Notes: generated by a model not told the origin, from the letters alone. DNA of 64,000 nucleotides from Nocardia anocheti (GCF_029675105.1 NZ_JAQQFV010000004.1:186001-250000), one strand, 5' to 3'. Shown: positions 44,624-54,220, counted from the stretch's first letter. Made by a program: numbers and translations.

Positions 44624-46702
44624 TCAGATGACGAAGTCATACCCATGGTGATCGACGGGAAACACGGTGACCACCGGGTCGACCCCGGCGATACCGGAGT
44701 CGAACAACCCGGCCGAAACGCCATGGTAGCCCGCGGCGTGCTGATCGAAGTCGTCGGCGATCGGCTTGGTGCCCACGACCGGGGGTTTCACCGGCGCCAA
44801 CGTCGTCGGCGGGGCGACCACGGTCGGCGGGGTGACCACCGTCGGGGTGTCGATGTCGAGCGTGGGCTGGGTGTGGGTGGGCTGGGTCGGCGCGGTGTGC
44901 GTGGGCTGGGTGGCGGTGGGCACGTCGACCGTCGGGGTGGTCGGCGCGGTCGAGGGCGTGCTGACGCCGCCGTCGGTGGTGCCGGGCGAGGTCGTCGTGC
45001 CGCCGGTGTCGGGGGTGGTGGTTCCGCCGGAGGTGGCCGGGGGTGTGACGCCGCCGGAGGTGCCGGGCGGGGTGGTCCCGGTGCCGTCGGGCGTCGTCGG
45101 GGTGACCTGGCCGGTCGTGGTCGGCGAGCCGGTGCTGCCGCCGGGGGTGGTGTCCGGCGTCGACGGTGTGCTCACCGTGGGCAGCGGCACCTTCACCGTG
45201 GTGGTGGGCAGGTCGATGGTCGGGACGGTCGGGGCCGTGGTGCCCGGCGCGGTCGACGGGGTCGGGGTCTGCGTGCCGCCGGTGGGCTCCGGCGTGACGA
45301 CCGGCTTGGTCGGCGTCGTCGGGGCGAACAGCCCGGGCACGGCCACGACGGGCGCGGTGACGCCCGGTCCGCCGAGCACGTTGGCGATCGGGCTGGTGGC
45401 GGCGTCGGGCTGGACCGTCGTCTGCAGCGGGGTGTTCACGACCGGGCTCACCGCGACCGGGGCGACCGCGGCCGGAGCGACGGCCGGTACGGGTGCGATC
45501 GGGGCCGGAGCCGGGGCGGGCGCCTGCGCGAACGGGGTGGCCACCGCCGGAGCGGGGGCGGGAGCGGCGGGCACGGGTGTCGCGGCGGGGCCGACGGGTG
45601 CGGGTGTCGCGGCGGGGCCGACGGGTGCGGGTGTCGCGGCGGGGCCGGTGGACGCGCCGGGCAGACCGATCCCCGAGGACGACGAACCGGGCAGGCCGGG
45701 TCCACCGGTCGAGGTGCCCGGCAGACCGCCGTTCTGCGTGCCGCCGGTGGTGTCGGAACCGGGGACCTTCAGGCCGCCGCCCAGGTACTGCCCGTAATCG
45801 TCGAGCTGGTCGCCGACCTTGCCGACCTGCAGGTCGACCTTCATCTGCGAGGTGAACCACACACCGTCGAGCCCGGCGTGCATGTCGACCTGCCATTCGG
45901 AGGTGACCATCGCGCCGAACCCGTCGAACAGGCCATCGAGGTTTCCGATGCCGTCGAACGGGTTGTCCCCGGTGCCCGCCGACCCACCGGGGATACCCGG
46001 ATTGCCCGGCAGACCGGGCAGGCCGACACCGTCGAAACCGGGGATGCCCATGCCGTGGCCGGGCAGGCCGTCGAAGCCGGGGATACCGATGCCGTGACCG
46101 GGCAGGCCGAGGCCCGGCCCCGAGCCGGGGAGGCCGATGCCGGTGTCGGTCTCGTCGTCGGTGCCCGTCCCGGGGCCGGTGCCGAAACTCGGCAGCGACG
46201 GCGGATGCGTGGCGGACGGGATGCCGATGCCGGTGGAGGTCTCCCCGGAGCCGGGGATGCGCAGGTCGCGATCGCCGTCGCTGCCCGGAATCCGCGGCTC
46301 ACCCGGGGACTCGCTGGTGCGCGCGACCATGGTGAGGTCGTGGTCCATCGGCGGCTGCAGCCCACCGAAGGGCGTGTGCGGGGTCACCGGCGCCTCGGGC
46401 TCGTAGGCCAGGTCCGGGAAGGTGACGATCGGGCTGGGCACATCCGGGTCCGGATCGGGCGAGACGTGCGAGGACCAGCCCGCGTAGCGACTGTCGGCGG
46501 TGCTGGTGCCCGGCGCGTGCTCGGGCGTTGTGCCGTTGGCGGCGACCAGCGCGCCACCGGTCACGTACGCGCCCGCCCTGGCGACCCTGGCCACACCGTT
46601 GGCGACCCGATAGGCGGCGTCCCCGCCCGGGGCCTCCGCTGCGCGCGCGGCACCGTCGTCGTCAGGCAGATCACGCGTCATCACAAGCTCCAACACTCGC
46701 AT
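44624..46702 (-). CDS. IniB-like low-complexity protein
   Basis: 692 residues from ATG behind TGGGGA; GTG/ATG starts 18 and 21 bases further in are alternatives. The first ~60 residues (RVLELVMTRDL, Ala-rich helix) recall the IniB N-terminal domain. The middle has collagen-like GIPGFDGLPGHG blocks, then Pro/Ala/Thr-rich repeats, and the last ~45 residues (DDFDQHAAGYHGVSAGLFDS) are ordered and acidic. There is no classical signal peptide. It precedes the dynamin-like gene by 59 bases, so the pair is probably one transcript responding to envelope stress, by analogy with iniBAC. Confidence 0.7.
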   Translation of the reverse strand: MRVLELVMTRDLPDDDGAARAAEAPGGDAAYRVANGVARVARAGAYVTGGALVAANGTTPEHAPGTSTADSRYAGWSSHVSPDPDPDVPSPIVTFPDLAYEPEAPVTPHTPFGGLQPPMDHDLTMVARTSESPGEPRIPGSDGDRDLRIPGSGETSTGIGIPSATHPPSLPSFGTGPGTGTDDETDTGIGLPGSGPGLGLPGHGIGIPGFDGLPGHGMGIPGFDGVGLPGLPGNPGIPGGSAGTGDNPFDGIGNLDGLFDGFGAMVTSEWQVDMHAGLDGVWFTSQMKVDLQVGKVGDQLDDYGQYLGGGLKVPGSDTTGGTQNGGLPGTSTGGPGLPGSSSSGIGLPGASTGPAATPAPVGPAATPAPVGPAATPVPAAPAPAPAVATPFAQAPAPAPAPIAPVPAVAPAAVAPVAVSPVVNTPLQTTVQPDAATSPIANVLGGPGVTAPVVAVPGLFAPTTPTKPVVTPEPTGGTQTPTPSTAPGTTAPTVPTIDLPTTTVKVPLPTVSTPSTPDTTPGGSTGSPTTTGQVTPTTPDGTGTTPPGTSGGVTPPATSGGTTTPDTGGTTTSPGTTDGGVSTPSTAPTTPTVDVPTATQPTHTAPTQPTHTQPTLDIDTPTVVTPPTVVAPPTTLAPVKPPVVGTKPIADDFDQHAAGYHGVSAGLFDSGIAGVDPVVTVFPVDHHGYDFVI
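45575..45651. repeat. 27-bp tandem repeat inside the IniB-like gene
   Basis: Nearly three copies of a 27-base unit beginning GGGTGTCGCGGCGGGG start at 45575, 45602 and 45629. They encode nine-residue GPAATPAPV repeats, so the repeat is in frame and copy number could vary without breaking the gene. Confidence 0.8.
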
Positions 46703-46956
46703 CGCTGTTGTTCCCCACCCGATCGAGGCGAAGTGAGAATCATCCAACACTAATTCCGGAACACCGCACTGTCATTTCGACCAGAACGGCCCGTACCACC
46801 CTATGGCCAGCAACAGCTTTCGGCGAGCCGCGAAAAACAGGGGGATCCGGATCCCAAGAGAACTCTAACGATTGATCAACAGTGCGTGAAGATCGGCTGC
46901 TCAGCGTCGGTTCCACCGACCGGACAGGTCGGCGAAACCCCACGTCAGGAGTCATC

Positions 46957-47340
46957 ATGACCGTATCCCCGACCCCTCGCCGCGTGCTCGCCGTGCCCGG
47001 CGCCGCCCTGTGCACCGCCGCCCTCGGCGGGGTCGCCACCGCCGACCCCGGTGCGCCCGGGCAGACCGTGACGACGTGCGGCGCCCCCGACACTGCGGGC
47101 GCGCGGTTCCACCGTGCCGTTCCCGCCCAGCCGGGCGCCGACGGCGACTTCTCCCGGACCATCGTCATCGAGCGCGGCCCCGGACCCGAGTCGGTTCCGG
47201 CGCAGCGGCTGCCCGGTGGCGAGGAGGGCACGCTGTGCCTGCGCCTGGCCCCCGGTGACGCGCCGGACGGTGCCCCGGCGGTCGTACTGCCCGCGGGCGC
47301 CCACGCTGACCGGCGCCGACGAGTGATCGCACTAGGGTGA
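46957..47340 (+). CDS. Small secreted protein
   Basis: 127 residues from an ATG behind AGGAG. A signal peptide is visible (basic PRRVL, Ala/Gly-rich core, ATA-DPG cleavage). Two Cys near 42 and 93 could pair. The last ~12 residues ([12 protein letters not shown]) look out of place; a +1 shift near 47310 would end the protein PTLTGADE, so a small indel at the 3' end is possible. It ends four bases before the broken response-regulator gene. Function unknown. The 254 bases upstream, shared with the IniB-like gene, hold no gene. Confidence 0.65.
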   Translation: MTVSPTPRRVLAVPGAALCTAALGGVATADPGAPGQTVTTCGAPDTAGARFHRAVPAQPGADGDFSRTIVIERGPGPESVPAQRLPGGEEGTLCLRLAPGDAPDGAPAVVLPAGAHADRRRRVIALG

Positions 47341-47344
47341 GCGG

Positions 47345-47947
47345 ATGACCGGACAGCAGATCTTGGTCGTCGACGACGAGGTCCGCGTACTCGCGTCGCT
47401 GCGTCGCGGCCTGGAACTCTCGGGCTTCGACGTCATCACGGCCGGTGACGGCGCGGCGGCGCTCGCCCTGGTGCGCTCGGCCGCGCCCGACGCCATGGTG
47501 CTCGATGTGAACATGCCCGAGCTCGACGGTGTCGGGGTGGTCACCGCGCTGCGCTGACGACTATCTCACCAAACCGTTCGACCTCGGCGAGCTCGTCGCC
47601 CGGCTGCGCGCGCTGCTGCGGCGCAGGCCGGTGACCGGCGGTGGTGCGACGGTGCAGGTGGGCGCGGTGGTGATCGATCCGGTGGGCCACCGGGTGACGG
47701 CGGGCGGCGAACCGGTCGAGCTCACCAAACGCGAGTTCGAGCTGCTGGCGATGCTGGCCCGCCATCCCGAGATGGTGCTGGGACGCGAGCAGATCCTGCC
47801 ACCGTCTGGGGCTACGACTTCAGCACCGACACCAATGTGGTCGACGTGTTCGTCTCCTACCTGCGGCGCAAGCTGGAGGCGAACGACGTCGCCCGGGTGG
47901 TGCACACGGTGCGCGGGGTCGGTTTCGTGCTGCGGGACACCCCGTGA
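47345..47947 (+). pseudogene. Broken OmpR-type response regulator (PrrA-like)
   Basis: The receiver begins normally ([14 protein letters not shown], phospho-acceptor Asp54 in [11 protein letters not shown]) but stops at 47557. In another frame the text resumes at [15 protein letters not shown], so roughly 27 codons of receiver (including the switch Thr/Ser) are lost with a frameshift. A second shift at about 47799-47803 cuts the winged-helix domain between REQIL and [20 protein letters not shown]; the DNA-binding end is then intact to the stop. Relatives are M. tuberculosis PrrA. Not functional as written. Confidence 0.85.
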
Positions 47948-48797
47948 GGGGCTCGTGGTCGTTGCGCACGCGGGTGGCGCTGGTGTCGGCGGCGGTGGCC
48001 GCGCTGGTCGCGATCACGCTGGGCTTCACCTACGCGGCGCTGTTGGCGGTGGCGGGCAGCCGTCAGCTGGACCAGACGGTCTCGACCATGCGCGTGCAGG
48101 TCGCCGCCGACGACGGACTGTTCCCGCCGGTCCCGATCACCGCGGCCCCCGCGCGGCCCCTCGATCCGGCGGACACGATCGTCGTCCCGGATACCGCGCT
48201 GGCACCGGTCCAGGGCGCGCCGGGACTGATCGTGAAACTGCGCGCCGACCGCGAACTGGTCGACGCCGCGATCACCCGGATGCTGGCCAGATTGGAGACC
48301 GCGCACGGCGAGACCCGTCAGGCCCTGGCGAGTGCCCGCGATTTCGCCGCCGTCTGCGCGCACGAACTGCGCACCCCGCTCACCGCGATGCGCACCGACC
48401 TGCAGGTGCTCGCCGGTCCCGACCTGCCCGCCGACCAACGCGGCGCGGTCCTGGCCGACGTCCTCGCCGCCGAGAGCCCGGTGGCGTCCTGCTCATCGTC
48501 ACCAACGCGGTCGCCAATGCCGTGCACCACGGCGGGGCCACCGAGATCGCCGTCGCCGCCCGGCGCGCGGGCACCTTCGTCGAGATCACCGTCGACGACA
48601 ACGGCACCGGTCTGCCGAACCACCTCGCCGCCACCGCGTTCGACCGCTTCGTGAAACGGCCCGGCTCCCCGGGCTCCGGCCTCGGTCTCGCCCTGGTCCG
48701 CCAGCAGGCCGAATTGCACGGCGGCACCGCCGAACTCACCGACAGCCCGCTCGGCGGGGCGCGCCTGTGGGTGCGCCTACCCGCCGAGTCGAGCTGA
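47944..48797 (+). pseudogene. Broken sensor histidine kinase (PrrB-like)
   Basis: The start overlaps the regulator stop (GTGA). An N-terminal membrane helix and short sensor part are followed directly by the H-box CAHELRTPLTAMR; most of the HAMP linker seems missing. After ADVLAAE (about 48476) the frame breaks and resumes at LLIVTNAVANAVHHGG, with the intervening helix and the start of the ATPase domain (about 60 residues in PrrB) deleted. The remaining ATPase end (DDNGTGLPNH, GSGLGLALVRQ) is normal. Inactive as written. Confidence 0.85.
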
Positions 48798-48800
48798 GGG

Positions 48801-50660
48801 CTACTTGCCCTTGGGCTTGTCGGAGGCCGCGTCCGAGGACAGCGCGGCCACGAAGGCCTCCTGCGGCACGTCGACCCGGCCGATGGTCTTCATGCGCTTC
48901 TTGCCTTCCTTCTGCTTCTCGAGCAGCTTGCGCTTGCGGCTGATGTCACCGCCGTAGCACTTGGCCAGCACGTCCTTGCGGATGGCGCGGATGTTCTCGC
49001 GGGCGATGATCTTGGAGCCGATCGCGGCCTGGATCGGCACCTCGAACTGCTGACGCGGGATGAGCTCGCGCAGCTTGGTGGTCATCTTGTTGCCGTAGGC
49101 CTGCGCGGCGTCCTTGTGCACGATGGCACTGAACGCGTCGACCGCCTCGCCCTGGAGCAGGATGTCGACCTTGACCAGCGCCGAGGACTGCTCGCCTGCC
49201 TCCTCGTAGTCGAGCGAGGCGTAACCACGGGTGCGCGACTTGAGCGAGTCGAAGAAGTCGAAGATGATCTCGGCCATCGGCAGCGTGTAGCGCATCTCCA
49301 CGCGCGTCTCCGACAGGTAGTCCATGCCCAGCAGCTCGCCGCGGCGGCTCTGGCACAGCTCCATGATGGTGCCGACGAACTCGCTCGGCGCGATCACGGT
49401 GCACTTGGTGACCGGCTCGAAGGTCTGGCGGACCTTGCCCTCGGGCCAGTAGGAGGGGTTGGTGACGATGTGCTCGGCACCATCCTCCATGACCACCCGG
49501 TAGATCACGTTGGGCGCGGTGGAGATCAGGTCGAGGCCGAACTCGCGCTGGAGCCGCTCGCGGGTGATCTCCATGTGCAGCAGTCCGAGGAAGCCGCAGC
49601 GGAAGCCGAAGCCCAGCGCCACCGAGGTCTCCGGCACATAGGTCAGCGCCGCGTCGTTGAGCTGCAGTTTGTCCAGCGCGTCACGCAGGTCGGGGTAGTC
49701 CGACCCGTCGACCGGGTACAGGCCCGAGTAGACCATCGGCCGCGGTTCCTGATAGCCCGCCAACGCCGCGGCGGCGCCGTCGCGGGCGGAGGTGACGGTG
49801 TCACCGACCTTGGACTGACGCACGTCCTTCACGCCGGTGATCAGATACCCCACCTCGCCGACGCCCAGGCCCTGGGTGGGCTTGGGTTCGGGCGAGACGA
49901 TGCCGATCTCGAGCAGCTCGTGCTGCGCGCCGGTGGACATCATCTTGATCTTCTGGCGCGGGGTGAGCTTGCCGTCGACCACACGCACGTAGGTGACCAC
50001 GCCGCGATAGGTGTCGTAGACCGAGTCGAAGATCAGCGCGCGGGCCGGGGCCTCGGCGTCGCCGACCGGCGGCGGGACCTCGGCGATCACCTTGTTGAGC
50101 AGCGCGTCGACACCCACACCGGTCTTGCCGGAGACCCTCAGCACATCGTCGGCCTCGCAGCCCACGATGTGCGCGATCTCGGCGGCGTAGCGGTCCGGGT
50201 CGGCGGCGGGCAGGTCGATCTTGTTCAGCACCGGGATGATCGCCAGATCGCGTTCCATCGCCAGGTACAGGTTCGCCAGCGTCTGCGCCTCGATGCCCTG
50301 GGCGGCGTCGACCAGCAGGATCGCGCCCTCACACGCCTCGAGCGCCCGCGAGACCTCGTAGGTGAAGTCGACGTGGCCGGGGGTGTCGATCATGTGCAGG
50401 ACATAGTCCTCGCCGTCGACGTTCCAGGGCAGGCGCACGTTCTGCGCCTTGATGGTGATGCCGCGTTCACGCTCGATGTCCATCCGGTCCAGGTACTGGG
50501 CACGCATCGCGCGCTCCTCGACCACACCGGTCAGCTGCAGCATCCGGTCGGCCAGCGTCGACTTGCCGTGGTCGATGTGCGCGATGATGCAGAAGTTCCG
50601 GACTCGCGACGGATCGGTGAACGTCGTGTCGGCAAAGCTAGGCACGGGGCTCCTGGTCAC
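48801..50660 (-). CDS. lepA: Elongation factor 4 (LepA)
   Basis: 619 residues from GTG. The P-loop region AHIDHGKS is at 27-34, with domains G, II, III, V and the LepA-specific C-terminus ([20 protein letters not shown]) complete. It is a ribosomal GTPase that acts on stalled or pre-translocation ribosomes and 30S biogenesis. The mobile element is inserted upstream of its start, between lepA and whatever preceded it. The native promoter has probably been displaced, so expression may now come from element DNA. It converges on the broken kinase gene with a three-base gap. Confidence 0.97.
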   Translation of the reverse strand: MTRSPVPSFADTTFTDPSRVRNFCIIAHIDHGKSTLADRMLQLTGVVEERAMRAQYLDRMDIERERGITIKAQNVRLPWNVDGEDYVLHMIDTPGHVDFTYEVSRALEACEGAILLVDAAQGIEAQTLANLYLAMERDLAIIPVLNKIDLPAADPDRYAAEIAHIVGCEADDVLRVSGKTGVGVDALLNKVIAEVPPPVGDAEAPARALIFDSVYDTYRGVVTYVRVVDGKLTPRQKIKMMSTGAQHELLEIGIVSPEPKPTQGLGVGEVGYLITGVKDVRQSKVGDTVTSARDGAAAALAGYQEPRPMVYSGLYPVDGSDYPDLRDALDKLQLNDAALTYVPETSVALGFGFRCGFLGLLHMEITRERLQREFGLDLISTAPNVIYRVVMEDGAEHIVTNPSYWPEGKVRQTFEPVTKCTVIAPSEFVGTIMELCQSRRGELLGMDYLSETRVEMRYTLPMAEIIFDFFDSLKSRTRGYASLDYEEAGEQSSALVKVDILLQGEAVDAFSAIVHKDAAQAYGNKMTTKLRELIPRQQFEVPIQAAIGSKIIARENIRAIRKDVLAKCYGGDISRKRKLLEKQKEGKKRMKTIGRVDVPQEAFVAALSSDAASDKPKGK

Positions 50661-50695
50661 TGATGGGAATCGGCGTTGTCCATGATCCCACGGAG

Positions 50696-51919
50696 CTACG
50701 CGGCCTCGCCCCGCAGGTCCGATCCCATCCCATTCTCATCCCATCGCTGCGCGGTGATGTCGCGAAGTGCTTCGTCCATGTCTTCGCGCAGTGCGTCGTC
50801 TTGACCGGGCCACAGGTGGACATAGACCTTCCATGTCATATTCGGAGAGGAGTGTCCTAGAAGTTCGCTGACGGTCTTGACGTCCCGCCCCTTGAAGATG
50901 AGGCGCGAGGCGAAATAGTGGCGCAGGTCGTGCCACGACCACTCCGTGCCGAGCCCCGCTTTCTCGCATGCTCGTCGGAAGTTGCCACCGAGCAAAGTGG
51001 CGTACCAGCGTCCACCGCGCGGGGCCGCGAAGATCAGTCCACCGGGACCGCGACTGTGGGCATCGTCCGCCAGATACGCGGCGAGGGTCTCCACAGCGGA
51101 CTTGGACAACGGGATGGTGCGGCGCGAAGACAGCGTCTTTGGCGTGACCGGCTCCCTCTTGGGGCTGCGCGCGGCCTGCTGGACTACGTTGAGTTCTCGC
51201 CGCACGAAGTTGACATCCTGCACACGAAGGCCAGCAACTTCGCTGACCCGCAGGCCGGTCAGCGCGCTCACCAAGATCATGATGGAGACGGTCTCGGACG
51301 CATGCTCCCGCACGCGGCTGATGAGCGCTGGCGTGAGTAGCTCCGTCGCGGTCGGCCCCTTCAGACCCTCCTCGTAGTCGTCGCCGTCGAGCCTGAACTT
51401 CCTGGCCGCGTTCTTGACGATCAGCTCATCGTCCACTGCGATTTGCAGAAGAGTCGTCAGATGCTGGAGATACAACGACACCGTCGAAAGCTGGAGAGCC
51501 TTTCCGTTGCACCAGGGCCGACCGGTGAGGAGTAGATCCGTCCAATCGCGGATATCACTGCGTTGAACCTGCGCCAGGCTGAGCTTCGCTAGCGGACCGA
51601 GGTTATTGATGAACTGCTGCCGAGCCTTATAGGTGCCATCTTTGCGAGCACGGTCCCGCCACTTCTCGGCGTAGGTCTTGACGTTCTGTTTACCGAGGTC
51701 AGGATTGACATACTCACCGTCACGAAGCTTCGCCTCGATCTTGCTCTTGAAGTACTCGGCAGTGTCTGGGATATCAAAACGACCTCGCTTGTCGAAGGTT
51801 TTCGAGTCAGGTACCCCGTTCTGATCCTCCCAACGAACGATGTATCGCTTTACCTTCTTCTTCGGACCACCGCGCGGGCCCATCATGATTTCACGGACCT
51901 GAATACTTGCCATCTCCAC
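50696..51919 (-). CDS. int: Tyrosine site-specific integrase
   Basis: 407 residues. Catalytic set Arg224 (TGLRVSEV), Lys near 263, H330-x-x-R333 (WHDLRHYF), His356 (LLGHSS) and Tyr366 are all present. An N-terminal AP2-like/SAM-like DNA-binding region (about 20-180) includes [20 protein letters not shown]. It integrates and, with an excisionase, excises the element. GTG start; an ATG lies two codons in. It is separated from the excisionase-like gene upstream by a strong hairpin, so int may have its own promoter. Confidence 0.93.
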   Translation of the reverse strand: MEMASIQVREIMMGPRGGPKKKVKRYIVRWEDQNGVPDSKTFDKRGRFDIPDTAEYFKSKIEAKLRDGEYVNPDLGKQNVKTYAEKWRDRARKDGTYKARQQFINNLGPLAKLSLAQVQRSDIRDWTDLLLTGRPWCNGKALQLSTVSLYLQHLTTLLQIAVDDELIVKNAARKFRLDGDDYEEGLKGPTATELLTPALISRVREHASETVSIMILVSALTGLRVSEVAGLRVQDVNFVRRELNVVQQAARSPKREPVTPKTLSSRRTIPLSKSAVETLAAYLADDAHSRGPGGLIFAAPRGGRWYATLLGGNFRRACEKAGLGTEWSWHDLRHYFASRLIFKGRDVKTVSELLGHSSPNMTWKVYVHLWPGQDDALREDMDEALRDITAQRWDENGMGSDLRGEAA

Positions 51920-52051
51920 ACTTTCTGGATCGAATTGCCTTCCGCACCCCTAGGCCGGGGCGGCAGCAAAACTATTGAATGCCAACCGACCATCCGTCTA
52001 CCGAGAAAAGTTAGCCAACAGGTAGCTGAACGTCGTCCCTGCGAACACGAT

Positions 52052-52088
52052 CCGACCCCCCGTAGACCTATCGTCGTAGGGGGGTCGG
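52052..52088. terminator. Hairpin between xis-like gene and integrase
   Basis: A perfect 10-bp stem CCGACCCCCC / GGGGGGTCGG with a 17-base loop lies 31 bases after the 52120-52323 gene. It would stop read-through from the excisionase operon into int. Confidence 0.7.
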
Positions 52089-52119
52089 AGATTCCGGTCT
52101 AAACCGAAAACGAGTGCCC

Positions 52120-52323
52120 TTATGCAGCTCGCCGAGTGCGGCTAGTTTTTAGGAGATCCTGCTCCCACTCTTCGATGTCACTCAGCCGATATCGCCGGTA
52201 CCGACCGACCTTTATGTAGTTCGGGCCTTTTCCGGCTGACGCCCATACGGAAATCGTCTTCACCGGGACCTGAAACCGCCGGGCCAGATCTTCGGTGGAG
52301 AGCCATACCTCATCGGCGGTCAT
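52120..52323 (-). CDS. Excisionase-like MerR/HTH_17 protein
   Basis: 67 residues, a winged MerR-type DNA-binding domain: LSTEDLARRFQVPVKTISVW, GPNYIKVGRYRRYRLSDIEEW. Such proteins act as Xis or as small regulators in actinobacterial elements. It overlaps a 44-residue frame upstream (ATGA) and precedes int. Confidence 0.85.
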   Translation of the reverse strand: MTADEVWLSTEDLARRFQVPVKTISVWASAGKGPNYIKVGRYRRYRLSDIEEWEQDLLKTSRTRRAA

Positions 52324-52454
52324 AAAACCGCTTCCTTCGCGACTCGATTCGCTCGATACGACCGCCGGAGAGTTTTGAGGCGGCGCCGGACGGTCTCGAC
52401 GTCCGCCGACTGAGATCGAAGACCGAAACGTTGCCGTCGGGGATGGGTGTTCAT
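52320..52454 (-). CDS. Candidate 44-residue basic protein coupled to the excisionase gene
   Basis: ATG to TGA, with the stop overlapping the next start (ATGA), the arrangement seen between most genes of this element. The product is strongly basic (VETVRRRLKTLRRSYRANR) and could bind nucleic acid. The ribosome site is weak. Real gene or chance cannot be settled from sequence. Confidence 0.4.
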   Translation of the reverse strand: MNTHPRRQRFGLRSQSADVETVRRRLKTLRRSYRANRVAKEAVL

Positions 52455-52559
52455 TTCATACCTGAGATGTGCGGATTTGATGGCATCGATCGCGCGCGAG
52501 ATCCCAGGCAGCGGACACGTCGATCAGGCAAGCCGCTGCCGCCCTCAGCTTGGAAGCGA

Positions 52560-52796
52560 CTAGGCGACATGACGACGGACGTTGGCCTGGGCGATTTGCC
52601 GTCGAAGTTTCGCTTCGGCTCGCAGTCGGTCTTCCCACGCGACGATGTCGGCCAGCGCATAGCGGCGAATACGGCCCGGCTTGATGAAGTCGGGACCGGT
52701 GCCGTTGTACGCCCAGCTGTCCAGCGTGCAGACCTCGACCTTGAGACGTAGTGCAACTTCCTTGCTCGTCAGCCAGATGTCGTTGGTGTTGTCCAT
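52560..52796 (-). CDS. Second excisionase-like HTH_17 protein
   Basis: 78 residues from ATG with AAGGAA upstream. Same fold as the protein at 52120: WLTSKEVALRLKVEVCTLDS, GPDFIKPGRIRRYALADIVAWE. The two are paralogs with different recognition helices, so one may be Xis and the other a control protein. It is divergent from the XRE gene across an operator-rich region. The 105 bases after it (52455-52559) hold no gene. Confidence 0.8.
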   Translation of the reverse strand: MDNTNDIWLTSKEVALRLKVEVCTLDSWAYNGTGPDFIKPGRIRRYALADIVAWEDRLRAEAKLRRQIAQANVRRHVA

Positions 52797-52956
52797 TGCC
52801 TGTTTCCTTCGTTGAAGTGGCAGCCGGGTGACGCCCTGTGAGCCAGCTCGGACTGAGCGCGCTCCACGACACGGGCGTGACATCAGGGGTCTGACCTGCG
52901 GCCACCTGTCGCTACACCGCCATAGTACGTATCTAAGTGCATATTTACAACCGACA

Positions 52957-53118
52957 AACTACACATCATCTGCACTACAAGTGTGTAGTTCTACGCGCCT
53001 TCCGCTGGATATGACGGACGTAACTACAGATCGACCGACCGTGAAGTACACACTCAAGTCATGTAGTATCGACAGCAATGCGGGTGTAGCAGCATGTTCT
53101 GCGAGCCCTTACTACACA
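52957..53118. promoter_or_regulatory. Operator cluster with ACTACA/TGTAGT half-sites
   Basis: The AT-rich divergent region between the excisionase genes and the XRE regulator carries half-sites at 52957 (AACTACACA), 52974 (ACTACA), 52982 (TGTGTAGTT), 53023 (ACTACA), 53062 (TGTAGT) and 53111 (ACTACA). The first and third form a perfect 9-base inverted repeat with a 16-base spacer; the second and third form a tighter ACTACA-N4-TGTAGT pair. This looks like the binding field of a dimeric repressor, most likely the adjacent XRE protein, acting as the element's switch. Confidence 0.65.
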
Positions 53119-53129
53119 GAGTCGAGGCG

Positions 53130-53801
53130 ATGACTACGCGATACCCCGAGTACCTGGGCCAGGTAGTGCAGGCGCGGCGTACAGAGCTAGGCATGTCCAG
53201 GCAGGCGCTTCACGCGGCTACCGGACTGAACCCAAGGACTATCGAGAAGATCGAAAGCGGCAAGGCCGGGATTCTGCGCGACAACACGCTGCCCAGGCTG
53301 GACGCGGGGCTGAAATGGAAGGGCGGCTCCGCATCGAATGCCTTCACCAAGCGCCTACCCCCGGAGGTCATCGACAGCACCGACGCGCCGCAGCCGACGT
53401 CGAAGGTGCTCTACGTTCCGATCCCGGCCAACTTGTTCCAGGACACAGTGGGGATGGCGCAGAGGGTGACCGAGGTCGCGGGTGATGATGAACGTCTTGC
53501 ACCGCTGGTCGACGGCATGAACACCATCGCTGACCGCATGCTGAGGGCGTGGACCATCGCCGACATCGAGCACCAGCGCTTCGACGGGACGCTGAGCGAG
53601 GCCACCATCGAGATGCTGTTGGGCCACTATCTGCGCCGCGAGCCGCAGGCGCCCACCGCCGACGATCAGACGGAGTTGTTGTATCTGCGCTGGCTGCTGG
53701 GGCGCCTGCCGGAGTCGGCGTCCGAGCGCGCCGAGGAGTTCGCGCAGCGGTGGTCACAGACGGAGCGGACACTTTCGGGAACCCGACGGATCAACCGGTG
53801 A
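53130..53801 (+). CDS. XRE-family regulator of the element
   Basis: 223 residues from ATG behind GAGG. N-terminal helix-turn-helix (about 8-60: VVQARRTELGMSRQALHAAT, NPRTIEKIESGK). The C-terminal ~130 residues are helical and of unknown fold. It is divergent from the excisionase genes across the ACTACA operator field, the place expected for a repressor that keeps the element quiescent. It is followed by an EspR-like gene whose start lies just behind its stop. Confidence 0.8.
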   Translation: MTTRYPEYLGQVVQARRTELGMSRQALHAATGLNPRTIEKIESGKAGILRDNTLPRLDAGLKWKGGSASNAFTKRLPPEVIDSTDAPQPTSKVLYVPIPANLFQDTVGMAQRVTEVAGDDERLAPLVDGMNTIADRMLRAWTIADIEHQRFDGTLSEATIEMLLGHYLRREPQAPTADDQTELLYLRWLLGRLPESASERAEEFAQRWSQTERTLSGTRRINR

Positions 53802-53809
53802 GGACCCTC

Positions 53810-54202
53810 ATGACACTGTCGTTGGCTGGGAAGATCGACCGCATGATCGCCTATTCGCACCGATGGGACGAACCGGCGATGAACAACGAGCAGATCGCCG
53901 CCGCGCTGACCGAGGCTCTGGGGCGCGCGGTGACTCCCGACGAGATCGCGGCTTTGCGCGCCGGTTCGGTCCTGGAGGTGACGCCCGAGGTAGCGGAGGC
54001 GCTATGTGCACTGTGCGGTGTCACCGATACGGCCTACCTGCTGCCGGTCGGGGACGAGGATGTGGATATCGACTTGCGGCTACAGCTGTGGACCCTGGCG
54101 CGTGACCGCGGGGTACAGCACGTTGCGGCGCGAGCGCTGACCCGCGACAAGCTCAGGGAGCTGATCGCCGATCTGCGTGCGCTTCCTGCCCGCAAGCGGT
54201 AA
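53810..54202 (+). CDS. EspR-like small regulator
   Basis: 130 residues from ATG behind GAGGA (a GTG overlapping the previous stop would add four). The layout NNEQIAAALTEALGRAVTPD, EIAALRAG, then VAEALCALCGVTDTAYLLP resembles the EspR/XRE-type helix-turn-helix that decides from a small ring of helices. A C-terminal helix ends basic. It is probably a second control protein of the element. It converges on the P450 gene with an 18-base gap and no visible terminator. Confidence 0.65.
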   Translation: MTLSLAGKIDRMIAYSHRWDEPAMNNEQIAAALTEALGRAVTPDEIAALRAGSVLEVTPEVAEALCALCGVTDTAYLLPVGDEDVDIDLRLQLWTLARDRGVQHVAARALTRDKLRELIADLRALPARKR

Positions 54203-54220
54203 ATCCAGCCCCTGCCCTGG

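Noticed and set aside
44645..46753. 702-residue plus-strand frame
   Set aside because: Antisense to the IniB-like gene; Gly/Arg-rich with no start context.
50661..50695. tRNA gene as the integration target
   Set aside because: No cloverleaf or T-loop sequence is seen between lepA and the integrase.
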